In this document: positions 17,648-25,629 of the stretch, piece by piece
Position numbering within the stretch: position 1 is the stretch's first letter
Layout: each line of letters opens with the position of its first letter
Assembly: GCA_015207585.1 (NCBI GenBank)
Contig: JADEWQ010000033.1
Location: 1-52,020, forward strand
Length of the DNA: 52,020 bases
Reading direction: 5' to 3'
Origin: Pleurocapsales cyanobacterium LEGE 06147
Lineage (GTDB): Bacteria; Cyanobacteriota; Cyanobacteriia; Cyanobacteriales; Xenococcaceae
Made by a program: the position numbers and the translations under genes
Notes under the pieces: model-generated
Seen by the model: the letters and a program-made list of their open reading frames with translations, nothing else
Database searches by the model: none
Told to the model about the DNA's origin: nothing

Positions 17648-18823
17648 TTAGCTAGCAGTCACTAATGGTGGCAGCAAGCGTTCTAGCACCTGTTTGAGCA
17701 CCATCGCCGTCCATTCGATGTCCTCTGGGGTAGTATCTCGACCGAGAGTCAAGCGAATACCTCTTTTAGCTGCTGTTTGGCTATAGCCCATCGCCAGTAA
17801 TACCGGACTGGGACTGACTTTTCCACTATGGCAAGCCGAACCCGCACTAATGCCAATGCCAGCCAGATTTAATTGACGGACGATAGTTTTGCCCGTCACC
17901 TCTGTGGCGCGAGCGGCAAAGGAATCGCTTAAAAGAAAACTAATATGATGGGGCAGGCGATATAATCTATCTCCCGTAGGGAGCAGATGAGGACAATCTG
18001 CTAAAAGCTCGAACAAGCGATCGCGCATTGCCCTCAAACGAGGAATTTCTGCTGCCATCTCTGCCGCAGCCAACCGAGCTGCCACTCCCAATCCAGCGAT
18101 CGCAGGCATTGCTTGCGTACCGGAACGTAACTGTAATTCTTGTCCGCCACCGCCTAAAAGCGGTATTAAATCTACACCTTTACGAATATATAAAGCCCCA
18201 GCACCCTTAATGCCATAAAGCTTGTGAGCTGATAAAGAAAGTAAATCCACCTCTAACTGCTCTACGTCAATGGATAAACGTCCCGCTACTTGCACCGCAT
18301 CTGTATGAAATAAAGCCCCGTGACTGCGAGCAATTCGGGCTAGTTTTTCGATTGGTTGAAGCGTCCCTACTTCGCTTTGTCCATAAATAATCGAGACTAA
18401 CACTGTATTTGGTTGCAATGCTGCTTGTAAGTCTAAAGGGTTGATTCTACCCTGACGATTTACTGGTAATCGGGTTACTTGCCAACCCCATTGTTCTAAT
18501 AACTTAGCTGGTTCGGCGATCGCGGGATGTTCTACGGTAGAAATAATTAGGTGTTGGGGAACCGGGTATTTTCTTGCCACTCCCATAATGGCTAGATTGT
18601 CTGCTTCTGTACCTCCAGAAGTAAAGATAATCGACTCCGGATGAGAAGAGTTAATTAAACCAGCTACTTGTAATCTAGCAGTTTCTAGAGCAGTAGCCGC
18701 TTCTTGTCCCCAAGCGTGCAAACTAGAAGGATTGCCCCAGTGCCGAGTCATAATCTCTTGCGCTTTGGCGATCGCTTCGGGACGAGGTTTGGTTGTCGCA
18801 CTATAATCTAGATAAATTTGCAT
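17648..18823 (-). CDS. Cysteine desulfurase (NifS/IscS family)
   Basis: A 391-residue pyridoxal-phosphate enzyme that removes sulfur from cysteine as a persulfide. The PLP-binding Lys lies in LLSLSAHKLYGIKGAGALY, the conserved His in IISTVEHPAI, and the active-site Cys in GIGISAGSACHSGKVSPS. The products feed iron-sulfur cluster assembly, thiolation of tRNA or, in some bacteria, DNA phosphorothioation (the DndA role). A lone dndE lies 10.4 kb away, but nothing in the sequence ties the two together. Start ATG at 18823; monocistronic or followed by no close partner. Confidence 0.92.
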   Translation of the reverse strand: MQIYLDYSATTKPRPEAIAKAQEIMTRHWGNPSSLHAWGQEAATALETARLQVAGLINSSHPESIIFTSGGTEADNLAIMGVARKYPVPQHLIISTVEHPAIAEPAKLLEQWGWQVTRLPVNRQGRINPLDLQAALQPNTVLVSIIYGQSEVGTLQPIEKLARIARSHGALFHTDAVQVAGRLSIDVEQLEVDLLSLSAHKLYGIKGAGALYIRKGVDLIPLLGGGGQELQLRSGTQAMPAIAGLGVAARLAAAEMAAEIPRLRAMRDRLFELLADCPHLLPTGDRLYRLPHHISFLLSDSFAARATEVTGKTIVRQLNLAGIGISAGSACHSGKVSPSPVLLAMGYSQTAAKRGIRLTLGRDTTPEDIEWTAMVLKQVLERLLPPLVTAS

Positions 18824-18876
18824 AGGAATATATTGAGCCGACAGCAGATTATTATTAATGTTGAATTTTTAATTGT

Positions 18877-19353
18877 CTATCTTCCTGGTTTGACTACATT
18901 GTAGTCTTCATGGGATACAACTGCTTCGGGAACGAGCAAATTGCCACAATCGCGGCAAATTAAGCGGTAATTCCGAGTAACGGGGATGCTAATGACAAAG
19001 CGATCGTGACGCAGCCGCTTACCATGAAACTGACGATAGTCCGAGCGAATCTGTAATCGCTCGATTATGCGACGAGATTTAATTACAACATTTTTCGGTA
19101 AATTTCTCAGATCGATTGGATCGCGGGCAAAAGCTGCTTCCCACTCTAATTTATGTTGTCGTTTTTTTTCCCATTCAGAATTATTTTTGTTGTTTCGAGT
19201 TAATTGAGGATGGAGTGTAGGAACCGATAAAGAAGCCTCATTAGACTCTAACTTGTGTTCACTACTCGCTTCTAATTCTTTTTGAACACAGCGATGACAA
19301 ACTCGACCATAACCTTTATGACCACAGGAAAATTTTTTCTTTCTCCTCGACAT
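18877..19353 (-). CDS. Zinc-ribbon protein with RelE/ParE-like C-terminal half
   Basis: A 158-residue protein. The N terminus carries a probable zinc site (Cys10, His12, Cys19, Cys22 in SCGHKGYGRVCHRC), then a charged low-complexity linker (about 28-75). The C-terminal part, about 78-155, has the order seen in RelE/ParE toxin folds: LPKNVVIKSRRIIERL helix, GKRLRHDRFVISIPVTRNYRLICR strands, and a final LLVPEAVVSHEDYNVV strand. Two extra Cys (133, 136) may bind metal. No antitoxin gene sits beside it. I recognise it only as an unnamed cyanobacterial zinc-binding protein; the RelE-like reading is pattern-based and unproven. The upstream gene, 53 bp away on the other side, is the cysteine desulfurase, same strand. 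Confidence 0.6.
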   Translation of the reverse strand: MSRRKKKFSCGHKGYGRVCHRCVQKELEASSEHKLESNEASLSVPTLHPQLTRNNKNNSEWEKKRQHKLEWEAAFARDPIDLRNLPKNVVIKSRRIIERLQIRSDYRQFHGKRLRHDRFVISIPVTRNYRLICRDCGNLLVPEAVVSHEDYNVVKPGR

Positions 19354-19556
19354 ACCATCTTTCCTTACTCGTGCATTAGCAGTGAAAAGTTTTGCTTTTA
19401 TCCAACTTACAGAAAGAGGGGAATCGAGAAAAGGTTAGGTGTTAGGTTTGTTATACTGCTTAGCCTTATGTGAAAACAGCACTTTGAGACTGTTAGTGAA
19501 GCTGATTAACGATAGGCAGGTAGAATTGAGTTGTAGAGTTTGAGCTACTAAGATTT

Positions 19557-19922
19557 GTGACCAAGCCAAAACCAACCGATATTTGCCAAGTACGATGTTT
19601 CAATATAGAGTTGGTCACTCAGGTCAACCAAGCACTTCCACGAGATGACTTGCTGGAAGATGCTCAAATCCTTTTCGGTGCTTTAGCAGATAAATCGCGC
19701 CTGAAGATTCTTTACGCTCTTAGCAACGGTGAAGAACTTTGTGTCTGTGATGTCGCTTCTTTGCTTGAAATCAAGATCGCAACGGCTTCTCATCATCTAC
19801 GAAAACTGCGCGACCTCAAAATCTTAAAGTACAGAAACGATGGTAAACTGGCTTACTACTCCCTGAAAGATCGGCGCGTCGCTGAGATTCTTCACCATGC
19901 TCTAAAGCAGCTTGTCGAGTAA
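19557..19922 (+). CDS. ArsR/SmtB metal-sensing repressor, CadC-like
   Basis: A 121-residue winged-helix repressor. The DNA-recognition region (LLEIKIATASHHLRKLRDLKIL) and wing (RNDGKLAYYSL) are clear. Four Cys match the alpha3N sensor site of Staphylococcus CadC: Cys10 and Cys14 in the N-terminal arm (DICQVRCFN) and Cys62/Cys64 in ELCVCDVA, with spacing equal to CadC Cys7/11/58/60. It should bind Cd(II), Pb(II) or Bi(III), possibly Zn(II), and release DNA. The start is GTG. The CDF transporter gene follows, with two dyads in the gap; control of that gene is inferred. Confidence 0.9.
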   Translation: MTKPKPTDICQVRCFNIELVTQVNQALPRDDLLEDAQILFGALADKSRLKILYALSNGEELCVCDVASLLEIKIATASHHLRKLRDLKILKYRNDGKLAYYSLKDRRVAEILHHALKQLVE

Positions 19923-19977
19923 AACATTCTAATGTTAGTTTGAATGTTAGTTTTTTTTGTGATAACATTCCAATGTT
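19923..19977. promoter_or_regulatory. Two identical-arm dyads, probable metal-repressor operators
   Basis: AACATT-CT-AATGTT at 19923-19936 and AACATT-CC-AATGTT at 19964-19977 are both perfect 6-2-6 inverted repeats, 41 bp apart start to start, each followed by A or TTAG/TTAA. They fill the gap between the CadC-like gene and the transporter. Partial copies (TTTGAATGTT) lie between and after them. Their position suggests that the transporter has its own metal-responsive promoter. Confidence 0.6.
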
Positions 19978-20007
19978 AATTTGAACGTTTGAATACAAAG
20001 TCTAGCT

Positions 20008-20619
20008 ATGGGCGATAATTGCTGTCAAGCCAAAGCCTGTGAGTTATCGAAGCTGAAAAAACAGCAAGCCAAGGTACTTTGGGCAGTTCTGTTCATCAAC
20101 ATAGTGATTTTTGGGATCGAGTTTGGGGCTGGTATTCGAGGAGATTCTCTGTCTTTAACTGGGGACTCATTGGACGATCTGGGGGACGCATTGGTTTATG
20201 CAAGCAGTTTGTATGCCATTAATAAGGGTATTAAAGCTCAGGCTGGGGCAGCCTTCCTCAAAGGCACGATCATGTTTTTGTTTGCGATTGGAGTTTTTGC
20301 CAGAGCAAGTTATCAGCTATTTACAGGCGCGAGTCCAGAAGCAACTATCATGGGCACGGTTGGAGTTGTGGCGTTACTGGCTAATTTGCTGTGTCTGTTG
20401 CTGTTGACCCGTCACCGAAAGGATAATCTCAATATGTCTTCTGTTTGGTTGTGTTCCCGCAACGACATCATTGCGAATACATCTGTTCTTGTAGCAGCGG
20501 GGTTAGTTTTTCTGACTCATTCGATTTTGCCGGATTTAGCTGTAGGTTTGTTGCTAACGTTCATTTTCGCAAAGTCGGCGGGGAAAGTGCTTTCGCAATC
20601 GTGGAGAGAGATGCAATAA
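20008..20619 (+). CDS. Cation diffusion facilitator-type metal exporter
   Basis: A 203-residue membrane protein with six predicted helices. The N-terminal tail is Cys-rich (CCQAKAC), able to bind thiophilic metals. Metal-site acidic residues occur in helix 2 (GDSLDDLGDA) and in RNDIIANTSV of the fifth segment. The fold matches the CDF transmembrane domain, but the usual cytoplasmic C-terminal domain is missing (about 90-100 residues shorter than typical CDFs), as in a known cyanobacterial subgroup. Next to a CadC-like sensor, it most likely exports Cd, Pb or Zn. Metal choice is inference. Confidence 0.82.
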   Translation: MGDNCCQAKACELSKLKKQQAKVLWAVLFINIVIFGIEFGAGIRGDSLSLTGDSLDDLGDALVYASSLYAINKGIKAQAGAAFLKGTIMFLFAIGVFARASYQLFTGASPEATIMGTVGVVALLANLLCLLLLTRHRKDNLNMSSVWLCSRNDIIANTSVLVAAGLVFLTHSILPDLAVGLLLTFIFAKSAGKVLSQSWREMQ

Positions 20620-20768
20620 GCATAAAAAACGTAATATCGTAATATATTATCAATTGTGCAGTAGCGACACAGTATAACAAGTCGATGAAGCGGACAGTTG
20701 AGAGATCTTGGTGAGGTTGCAAAGGTTATCTGCCGCCACTTATCTTGGTCGATAGCAGGAATCAGTAG

Positions 20769-20789
20769 AGACGTTCCGGTGGAACGTCT
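20769..20789 (-). terminator. Perfect 9-bp hairpin after ictB
   Basis: AGACGTTCC, loop GGT and GGAACGTCT form a perfect stem 12 bp beyond the ictB stop. It has no clear T tract on the minus strand. It resembles the short palindromes found downstream of several genes here, so it may be a repeat acting as a terminator. Confidence 0.5.
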
Positions 20790-20800
20790 GTGTCAGAAGT

Positions 20801-22204
20801 TTATTGCTTGGCGATCGCTAAGTCTGGTTCATCAGTTTGATCGGTAATCTTAAAGGAACTGTAGTAACTGGCAACAATAGCTAGCATAAACCACCACAGA
20901 ATACTGATTTGTGGACGATACCAAACCGTATCAAAAACACCTTGGACGAGCAATCCCGCCATCCCAGCAATTGCTGCCATCAACCAAAATCCCTGACGAT
21001 TGCCCGCAGAGCGCAAATGATTGAGCTGACGGATACCAAAATCGATGGTGACGGCAATCAACCACAAAAAACAAACCAATCCCAGATAGCCCATCTCTAC
21101 GACATGTTCGAGCAAAACCGAGTAGGAACTGAGAGCGGGATAGCGACTGTTCATGTAGCGCGGATAAACTTTGTTAAAAGCTTCGTTACCGGGACCGATA
21201 CCAGTAATAGGATAATCGCGAATCATTTTAAATACAGCTTCCCAGACATTCATGCGAAAATTGTTGCTGCTATCTTCTCGTCCGGCAAAAATACTCGTAA
21301 TCCGCAATCTTAAAGGTTCTACAGTTAAGAAGGCTACGAGCAAGAACCCTGCTAAACTACCAAATACCAGGGGTAACAGCCAAACTCGCCAAAAATAAGG
21401 CAGATAATCTCGCCACCAAAAACGCAGTAATAAGAGAAAAACGAACAGCAAACCTACCATAGCTAGCCAAGCACCGCGACTGTCCGTAAAATATAAGCAG
21501 GCAGAATTTACGCCCACCATGGTTAGGGCTAGAGTCTTTTGTAGCCAACCCTGCCAGATAAAAACTGCGGCAATGCTTAAAGCGATCGCTGGCAAAAGGT
21601 ATCCCCCCAATAAATTGGGATTGCCCAGATAGCTATAAACTCGCGTCTCGTGTGCCAAAGGAGAGTTGGGGTCGTTCCAAGTCGCTAATTGTTGCACGCC
21701 AAAAAACTGTTGGCGTATGCCATAGGCACTCACCACTAGAGCAGTAAGCAAAAAGGTGGCGATCGCCCAATTGGTGAGGCGAGAAGAACGCAACACTCTA
21801 GCTGCTAAAGCAAACATGACTAGGTAAAGAGTAAGTTTCACCCAGCCAACAATAGCCTCCTGCTTTACCGGAGAAAAAGCTGTAGCGATCGTCGCTATGA
21901 ACCAGTACACCAAAACCAAAACATGAATGGGCGTTATACCTAGTGGTTGCTCTTGGGATAAAGTGACTATTACCCAGTAGGCAGCCACAGCTAAGAGAAG
22001 AAGACCAATAAGACTAGTAGAGACAAAAGGACTGAGTATCAGCAGCAGACAAAGCAAGCAAGTTCCCAAGGGTTCTGACCACTGCAGCAACCAGCTGCCT
22101 CGATACCAAGGGGATAAAATACCAACCAAGCGGTAAAAATAGCTCCCACTGTGCCACTTATTTGAGTGCAAATCTGAAAGTAATATTTTCGTCCAAGCCG
22201 ACAT
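20801..22204 (-). CDS. ictB: IctB-family O-antigen-ligase-like membrane protein
   Basis: A 467-residue polytopic protein with 10-12 transmembrane helices. It matches the cyanobacterial IctB family, once proposed as a bicarbonate transporter and now generally placed with Wzy/O-antigen ligase-like proteins; the true role is unsettled. The large outer loop with RxxGxxxxPNxLG-like text (RVYSYLGNPNLLGGYLLP) and the ITGIGPGNEAFNKVYPRY motif are typical. ATG at 22204. The upstream GAF-kinase homologue on the same strand ends 28 bp away, so the two could share a transcript. Confidence 0.88.
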   Translation of the reverse strand: MSAWTKILLSDLHSNKWHSGSYFYRLVGILSPWYRGSWLLQWSEPLGTCLLCLLLILSPFVSTSLIGLLLLAVAAYWVIVTLSQEQPLGITPIHVLVLVYWFIATIATAFSPVKQEAIVGWVKLTLYLVMFALAARVLRSSRLTNWAIATFLLTALVVSAYGIRQQFFGVQQLATWNDPNSPLAHETRVYSYLGNPNLLGGYLLPAIALSIAAVFIWQGWLQKTLALTMVGVNSACLYFTDSRGAWLAMVGLLFVFLLLLRFWWRDYLPYFWRVWLLPLVFGSLAGFLLVAFLTVEPLRLRITSIFAGREDSSNNFRMNVWEAVFKMIRDYPITGIGPGNEAFNKVYPRYMNSRYPALSSYSVLLEHVVEMGYLGLVCFLWLIAVTIDFGIRQLNHLRSAGNRQGFWLMAAIAGMAGLLVQGVFDTVWYRPQISILWWFMLAIVASYYSSFKITDQTDEPDLAIAKQ

Positions 22205-22232
22205 GGATAGATGTAACCTCGAAGGACAAGGC

Positions 22233-23762
22233 TCATTCTAGCCTATAATTTTCTTCAGACTCTATCCTGGGTAATTTCAAAATATAGCGATAGCCCGATT
22301 CAGGCGTTCCCTGAACGATAACCTGACCGCCATGAAGCTCGACTAGATGACAGCTTAATAGTAAGCCCAAAACATCACGAGAAATTTTTTCTTTGTTATT
22401 AATATTTCCTCCATTATTAATATTAATCGCGCTCATGAGGGCAGAAGAAGTTAGTACTTGATTACCCAATAACACGTCACTCATAAGAAGATGCTTATTT
22501 TCGGCTTTAGTAGACCGACTAAGGGCAAGAGCCTTAGTTACAGATTGAGAATAAAATTCAACTTGATGTAAGCCATCACCTAGCCAGGGATGAGACAGCC
22601 AGACAGCAATGTTCAAAGCTTGATTTCTGCGAGAAACGTGTACGCGCACTTCCCCACCCGCTTCAGCTATCTCTATAACATTAATTATGAGGTAGTAAAG
22701 AGCCTGTCTTACTTTATCCTTATCTAATAACCAAATACGATTGCCTGGCTCTACTGATAAACGAAGTTCCTGCTGCTGCTGCCTACCAATGTCAACTAAG
22801 CTATTTATGACTTGCTGGCAGATCATTTCAATATCGACAGAAGATATTTGTAAATGGGAATCCTGTTCGCTTAAAACTCCTAAATTGACAATTTCGTCAA
22901 CCAAGGAAATGAGACTTTGACCACTGTTATGAATAATTTCTAGGTATTCTCTTTGTTTCCCAGTTAAGGGTCCGTATACTTCCCTACGTAAAACGCTAGC
23001 CATCCCAATTACTGAAGTTAAAGGAGTTCGCAGTTCTTGAGTCAGTTGGCTTAGCAAGTTCATCTTGATCGAACTAGTTGAATTGGCACCTTTAGATAGA
23101 GAAGTCAATCCACCCTGAATTGAAGGTAAATTGGGTTGCCACGAAGTTTTTTGAGCAACATCAATTGATAAGTCTTGATAAATTTCCGTTGCTTGCCGAG
23201 ATTGGGTATTGAGCAGGCAATCCCGTTCGAATTCGCGTAAACACCACCGTGCAGTCAGAGCTAGAAATTCAATATCTTTACTACTAAAAAAGTGCGGTTC
23301 CGTATCCATTACCTCCAAACTACCGATGCAATACCCTTCGGCACTAATCAACGGAACACCTAAATAGGCTCTAATGCCATAATGTTGGACGAGAATGCTA
23401 CTGGCAAAAACCGAGTTAGTTACGGTATTGTCTATAACCAGCACCTGACCGCTATCGACTACATAAGTACTAAAAGACTCATCGAGTGGGAGCTTTCGGT
23501 GAGAGGCCAATTGATTCATCAAGCCAATTGATGATAAACCAGCAGCCGATTTAAACCAAAGTTGTTTTTCTACTGCTAAGCCTAAAATACAAATTGGCAC
23601 TTCCAAAAAGCTAGAAGCTGTTTGAGTTGCCTCTTCAAAAACGGGAACTGTATCTGTTGTCAACAAACCCAGCTTGTCCAGAATACTCAACCTTTGTTGC
23701 TGTCTGGCTATGGGCGTGAGACCATCTAAACGGCAAAAGAGTCTGTTTTTGGGTTTTGTCAT
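22233..23762 (-). CDS. GAF-domain sensor histidine-kinase homologue, His lost
   Basis: A 509-residue cytosolic protein. The GAF sensor domain spans about 40-180 and can bind small ligands or a chromophore. A HisKA-like dimerisation region (about 234-300) and a HATPase-like C-terminal domain (about 320-505) follow. The H-box reads LTQELRTPLT: position 242, where the phospho-accepting His should be, is Gln. The N-box (IINVIEIAEAGGEV) is also unlike the usual NLLxNAxKFT, though a late QGTPESGYRYILKLP segment remains. It is therefore probably a pseudokinase or a scaffold. I recall similar Gln-containing relatives in cyanobacteria, so this is likely a conserved state rather than recent damage. Confidence 0.85.
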   Translation of the reverse strand: MTKPKNRLFCRLDGLTPIARQQQRLSILDKLGLLTTDTVPVFEEATQTASSFLEVPICILGLAVEKQLWFKSAAGLSSIGLMNQLASHRKLPLDESFSTYVVDSGQVLVIDNTVTNSVFASSILVQHYGIRAYLGVPLISAEGYCIGSLEVMDTEPHFFSSKDIEFLALTARWCLREFERDCLLNTQSRQATEIYQDLSIDVAQKTSWQPNLPSIQGGLTSLSKGANSTSSIKMNLLSQLTQELRTPLTSVIGMASVLRREVYGPLTGKQREYLEIIHNSGQSLISLVDEIVNLGVLSEQDSHLQISSVDIEMICQQVINSLVDIGRQQQQELRLSVEPGNRIWLLDKDKVRQALYYLIINVIEIAEAGGEVRVHVSRRNQALNIAVWLSHPWLGDGLHQVEFYSQSVTKALALSRSTKAENKHLLMSDVLLGNQVLTSSALMSAININNGGNINNKEKISRDVLGLLLSCHLVELHGGQVIVQGTPESGYRYILKLPRIESEENYRLE

Positions 23763-24124
23763 ACTAGTGACTCTTATCCCTCAATCTACAATCTACTGTT
23801 TGGATTTTTACTACTAACTTTTAATAAGGTTAGTTATTTTTTTTTGTTAGTGTTCGGGGATCGTGCCGCAGATACTAATTTATCTTGAATAAACAATAAG
23901 GATTATTCTTAAATATTTTGACAAGAAAAAAAAGAACTGCAGGAGCGTCCCCTTGCTTGCTACACTTAAAGTTCCCGAAAAATTGTCTGAACGAACATTT
24001 TAAGTAGAGATTTTTGGGCACGGATCGATTAAAAGACCAAAATTTTCTTTAGTTTACTGGCTGAAACTCCCACGTTTCTAGTTTTAAGACAAATAACGTT
24101 AGAATAGCAGCCAAAAATTAAGAT
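23763..24124. other. Intergenic stretch, no gene seen
   Basis: This 362-bp AT-rich gap lies upstream of the GAF gene and downstream of the GUN4 gene (both minus strand). I see no open frame, RNA motif or strong hairpin. It presumably holds the promoter for the GAF/ictB pair. Confidence 0.5.
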
Positions 24125-24817
24125 TCAAGATTCGCTCGCCCAAACGGGATGAGCAAAAATCGAAGCTAGCACTCTAACACCTCTTAATTGATTTGATAGG
24201 GGTAAATGACCTTTAGGTGCGCTGAGATCCCAAGTAAATTCTTTAGGATAACGAGTCCAGTTGTTACCAGTTTTCCAACCAATTTTCGGCCAAAGCATAG
24301 CGAAATCTCTGCCCACAGACAACCAAATTTGTCTCTGTACGGAAAAACCAAATTTACCTTCTGAGTAAATGAACCAGAGGCGATCGAGAGTATATAAATC
24401 CGTAACAGGAAAATTTTCTACTTCTGTAAAGTAAAGCCATTTTCTCTTGAGTGCTGCTTCTCCTGCTAATTCACAAAGTTTTTGCAGCGTCACAATATCC
24501 GCACCCTGAAAATCTTGTTGTGCGAGTAGTTGTTGTAGAGGTTGATAATCGATGTTGCGTTCTGATTTAAGGGGTACTACTCCCCGAGGAAAATAGGTTT
24601 GGAGAAATTCTTGAATCTTGGGAGTATTAGTTTGATAAAAAGCTTGATAGGCTTTCCCCACTACGATATTAGCTGGTTGAGAACGACGAGAAAGCAAAAA
24701 TTCCATTAATACATTATAACCAGCCTCACCTTTAGAGATGAGTTGGGGAATAAGCTCGAGTTGTTTTTTGTCTGATTTTGAGAGAAACTGATCGATCAAA
24801 TCACTGGTATCTTCCAT
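24125..24817 (-). CDS. GUN4 domain protein (tetrapyrrole-binding)
   Basis: A 230-residue GUN4 homologue with the full two-domain layout: a helical N-terminal bundle (about 1-85) and the porphyrin-binding C-terminal domain (about 88-230). Diagnostic text includes DYQPLQQLLAQQDFQGADIVT, DLYTLDRLWFIYSEGKFGFSVQRQIWL and the RYPKEFTWDLSAPKGHLP loop. GUN4 binds protoporphyrin IX and its Mg form and activates Mg-chelatase in chlorophyll synthesis. Cyanobacteria carry several GUN4-like proteins; whether this is the essential one cannot be decided here. Monocistronic. Confidence 0.9.
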   Translation of the reverse strand: MEDTSDLIDQFLSKSDKKQLELIPQLISKGEAGYNVLMEFLLSRRSQPANIVVGKAYQAFYQTNTPKIQEFLQTYFPRGVVPLKSERNIDYQPLQQLLAQQDFQGADIVTLQKLCELAGEAALKRKWLYFTEVENFPVTDLYTLDRLWFIYSEGKFGFSVQRQIWLSVGRDFAMLWPKIGWKTGNNWTRYPKEFTWDLSAPKGHLPLSNQLRGVRVLASIFAHPVWASES

Positions 24818-24838
24818 ATAAATTTACTTTCACGACGG

Positions 24839-24991
24839 TTAGTCAATAGAGGAAAAAATTGCGCCGACAGTAACACCAAGTTTACGCTCTTGAGATTGGT
24901 CTGACCAAGTACAAGCATGCATTCCACACTTGTACGCCCCATCCGTCTCACGGTGGAGTACCTCGTATCTAGGTGTTTGTACTCGGTCGTT
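24839..24991 (-). pseudogene. Unidentified coding remnant with a Cys/His cluster
   Basis: The minus strand is open for 50 codons between a TGA and a TAA, without a credible start. The text reads like real protein (RYEVLHRETDGAYKCGMHAC, then a Ser/Gln/Glu stretch and a hydrophobic end). I do not recognise the family. It ends just upstream of the GUN4 start and is probably the 3' end of a lost gene or mobile element. The clustered Cys-His-Cys hints at metal binding. Confidence 0.35.
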
Positions 24992-25075
24992 TCAGTGAGT
25001 CAATCCTATCATGATTTAAAAGTTCAAAGTTCAAAATGCCCAATGCCCTATTTTCAAATTTAATAACTGTTTAAG

Positions 25076-25204
25076 TTAAGCCAATTTTTTATTTATATAA
25101 AATTTAGCTTGCCAGTCATGACTCGTTTCGTAGCCTTGCTCGTAAGCAAAACGAACTAGCCGAGTGCAATTATCTAGATTGGGTTTGTTGAGGATCTTAC
25201 TTTC
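25076..25204 (-). pseudogene. Remnant of a LuxR-type DNA-binding C terminus
   Basis: A 42-codon open stretch with an upstream in-frame stop reads KILNKPNLDNCTRLVRFAYEQG, then an unrelated hydrophilic tail. The first part aligns by eye with the last helix of LuxR/NarL domains, and with the pedR-like protein here (ILNKTKTSNRVELVRWALQWG). No helix-turn-helix upstream remains, so it is a decayed piece. Confidence 0.4.
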
Positions 25205-25629
25205 TTAAGTGAGTTTAAACGGTGCGGAGTCGCTCGACAGGCGATCGCTAACTTGTTTGTTAGTATATCCCTGAATTACTTCCCAAAAAACTCTTTTTTT
25301 GCTAGTAGTTTTAAGCTAAAGAAGCGGATGTTTTAGATCGATTGACTAGAGCGAACCTTTTTGAAGGAAAATAGAAGGTATCAATTTTCCGAAAGGCGAG
25401 GAACACAATTGAGAACTATCTATTGCTGGCATGGAAAAATCAAAATCTACAACTAAAACTTTTTTCATCTCGATTTTCTTGATGAAAGATATTTGCCCTT
25501 GCCTGCTAAATTAAATATTTCCTTGTTTTTCGGTTAAAAGACAATCTATCCCGTAAATTATGCTACTACTAACTAGAGTTGCTTAGTTTAATTGTAATTG
25601 TAGCTGCGATCGATATTTTCTAACTTTCT
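25205..25629. other. icd upstream region, no gene seen
   Basis: AT-rich sequence with one HIP1 site (near 25242) and no coding frame of note. It must contain the icd promoter. NtcA control of icd is known in some cyanobacteria, but I do not see a clean GTA-N8-TAC box to claim here. Confidence 0.4.
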
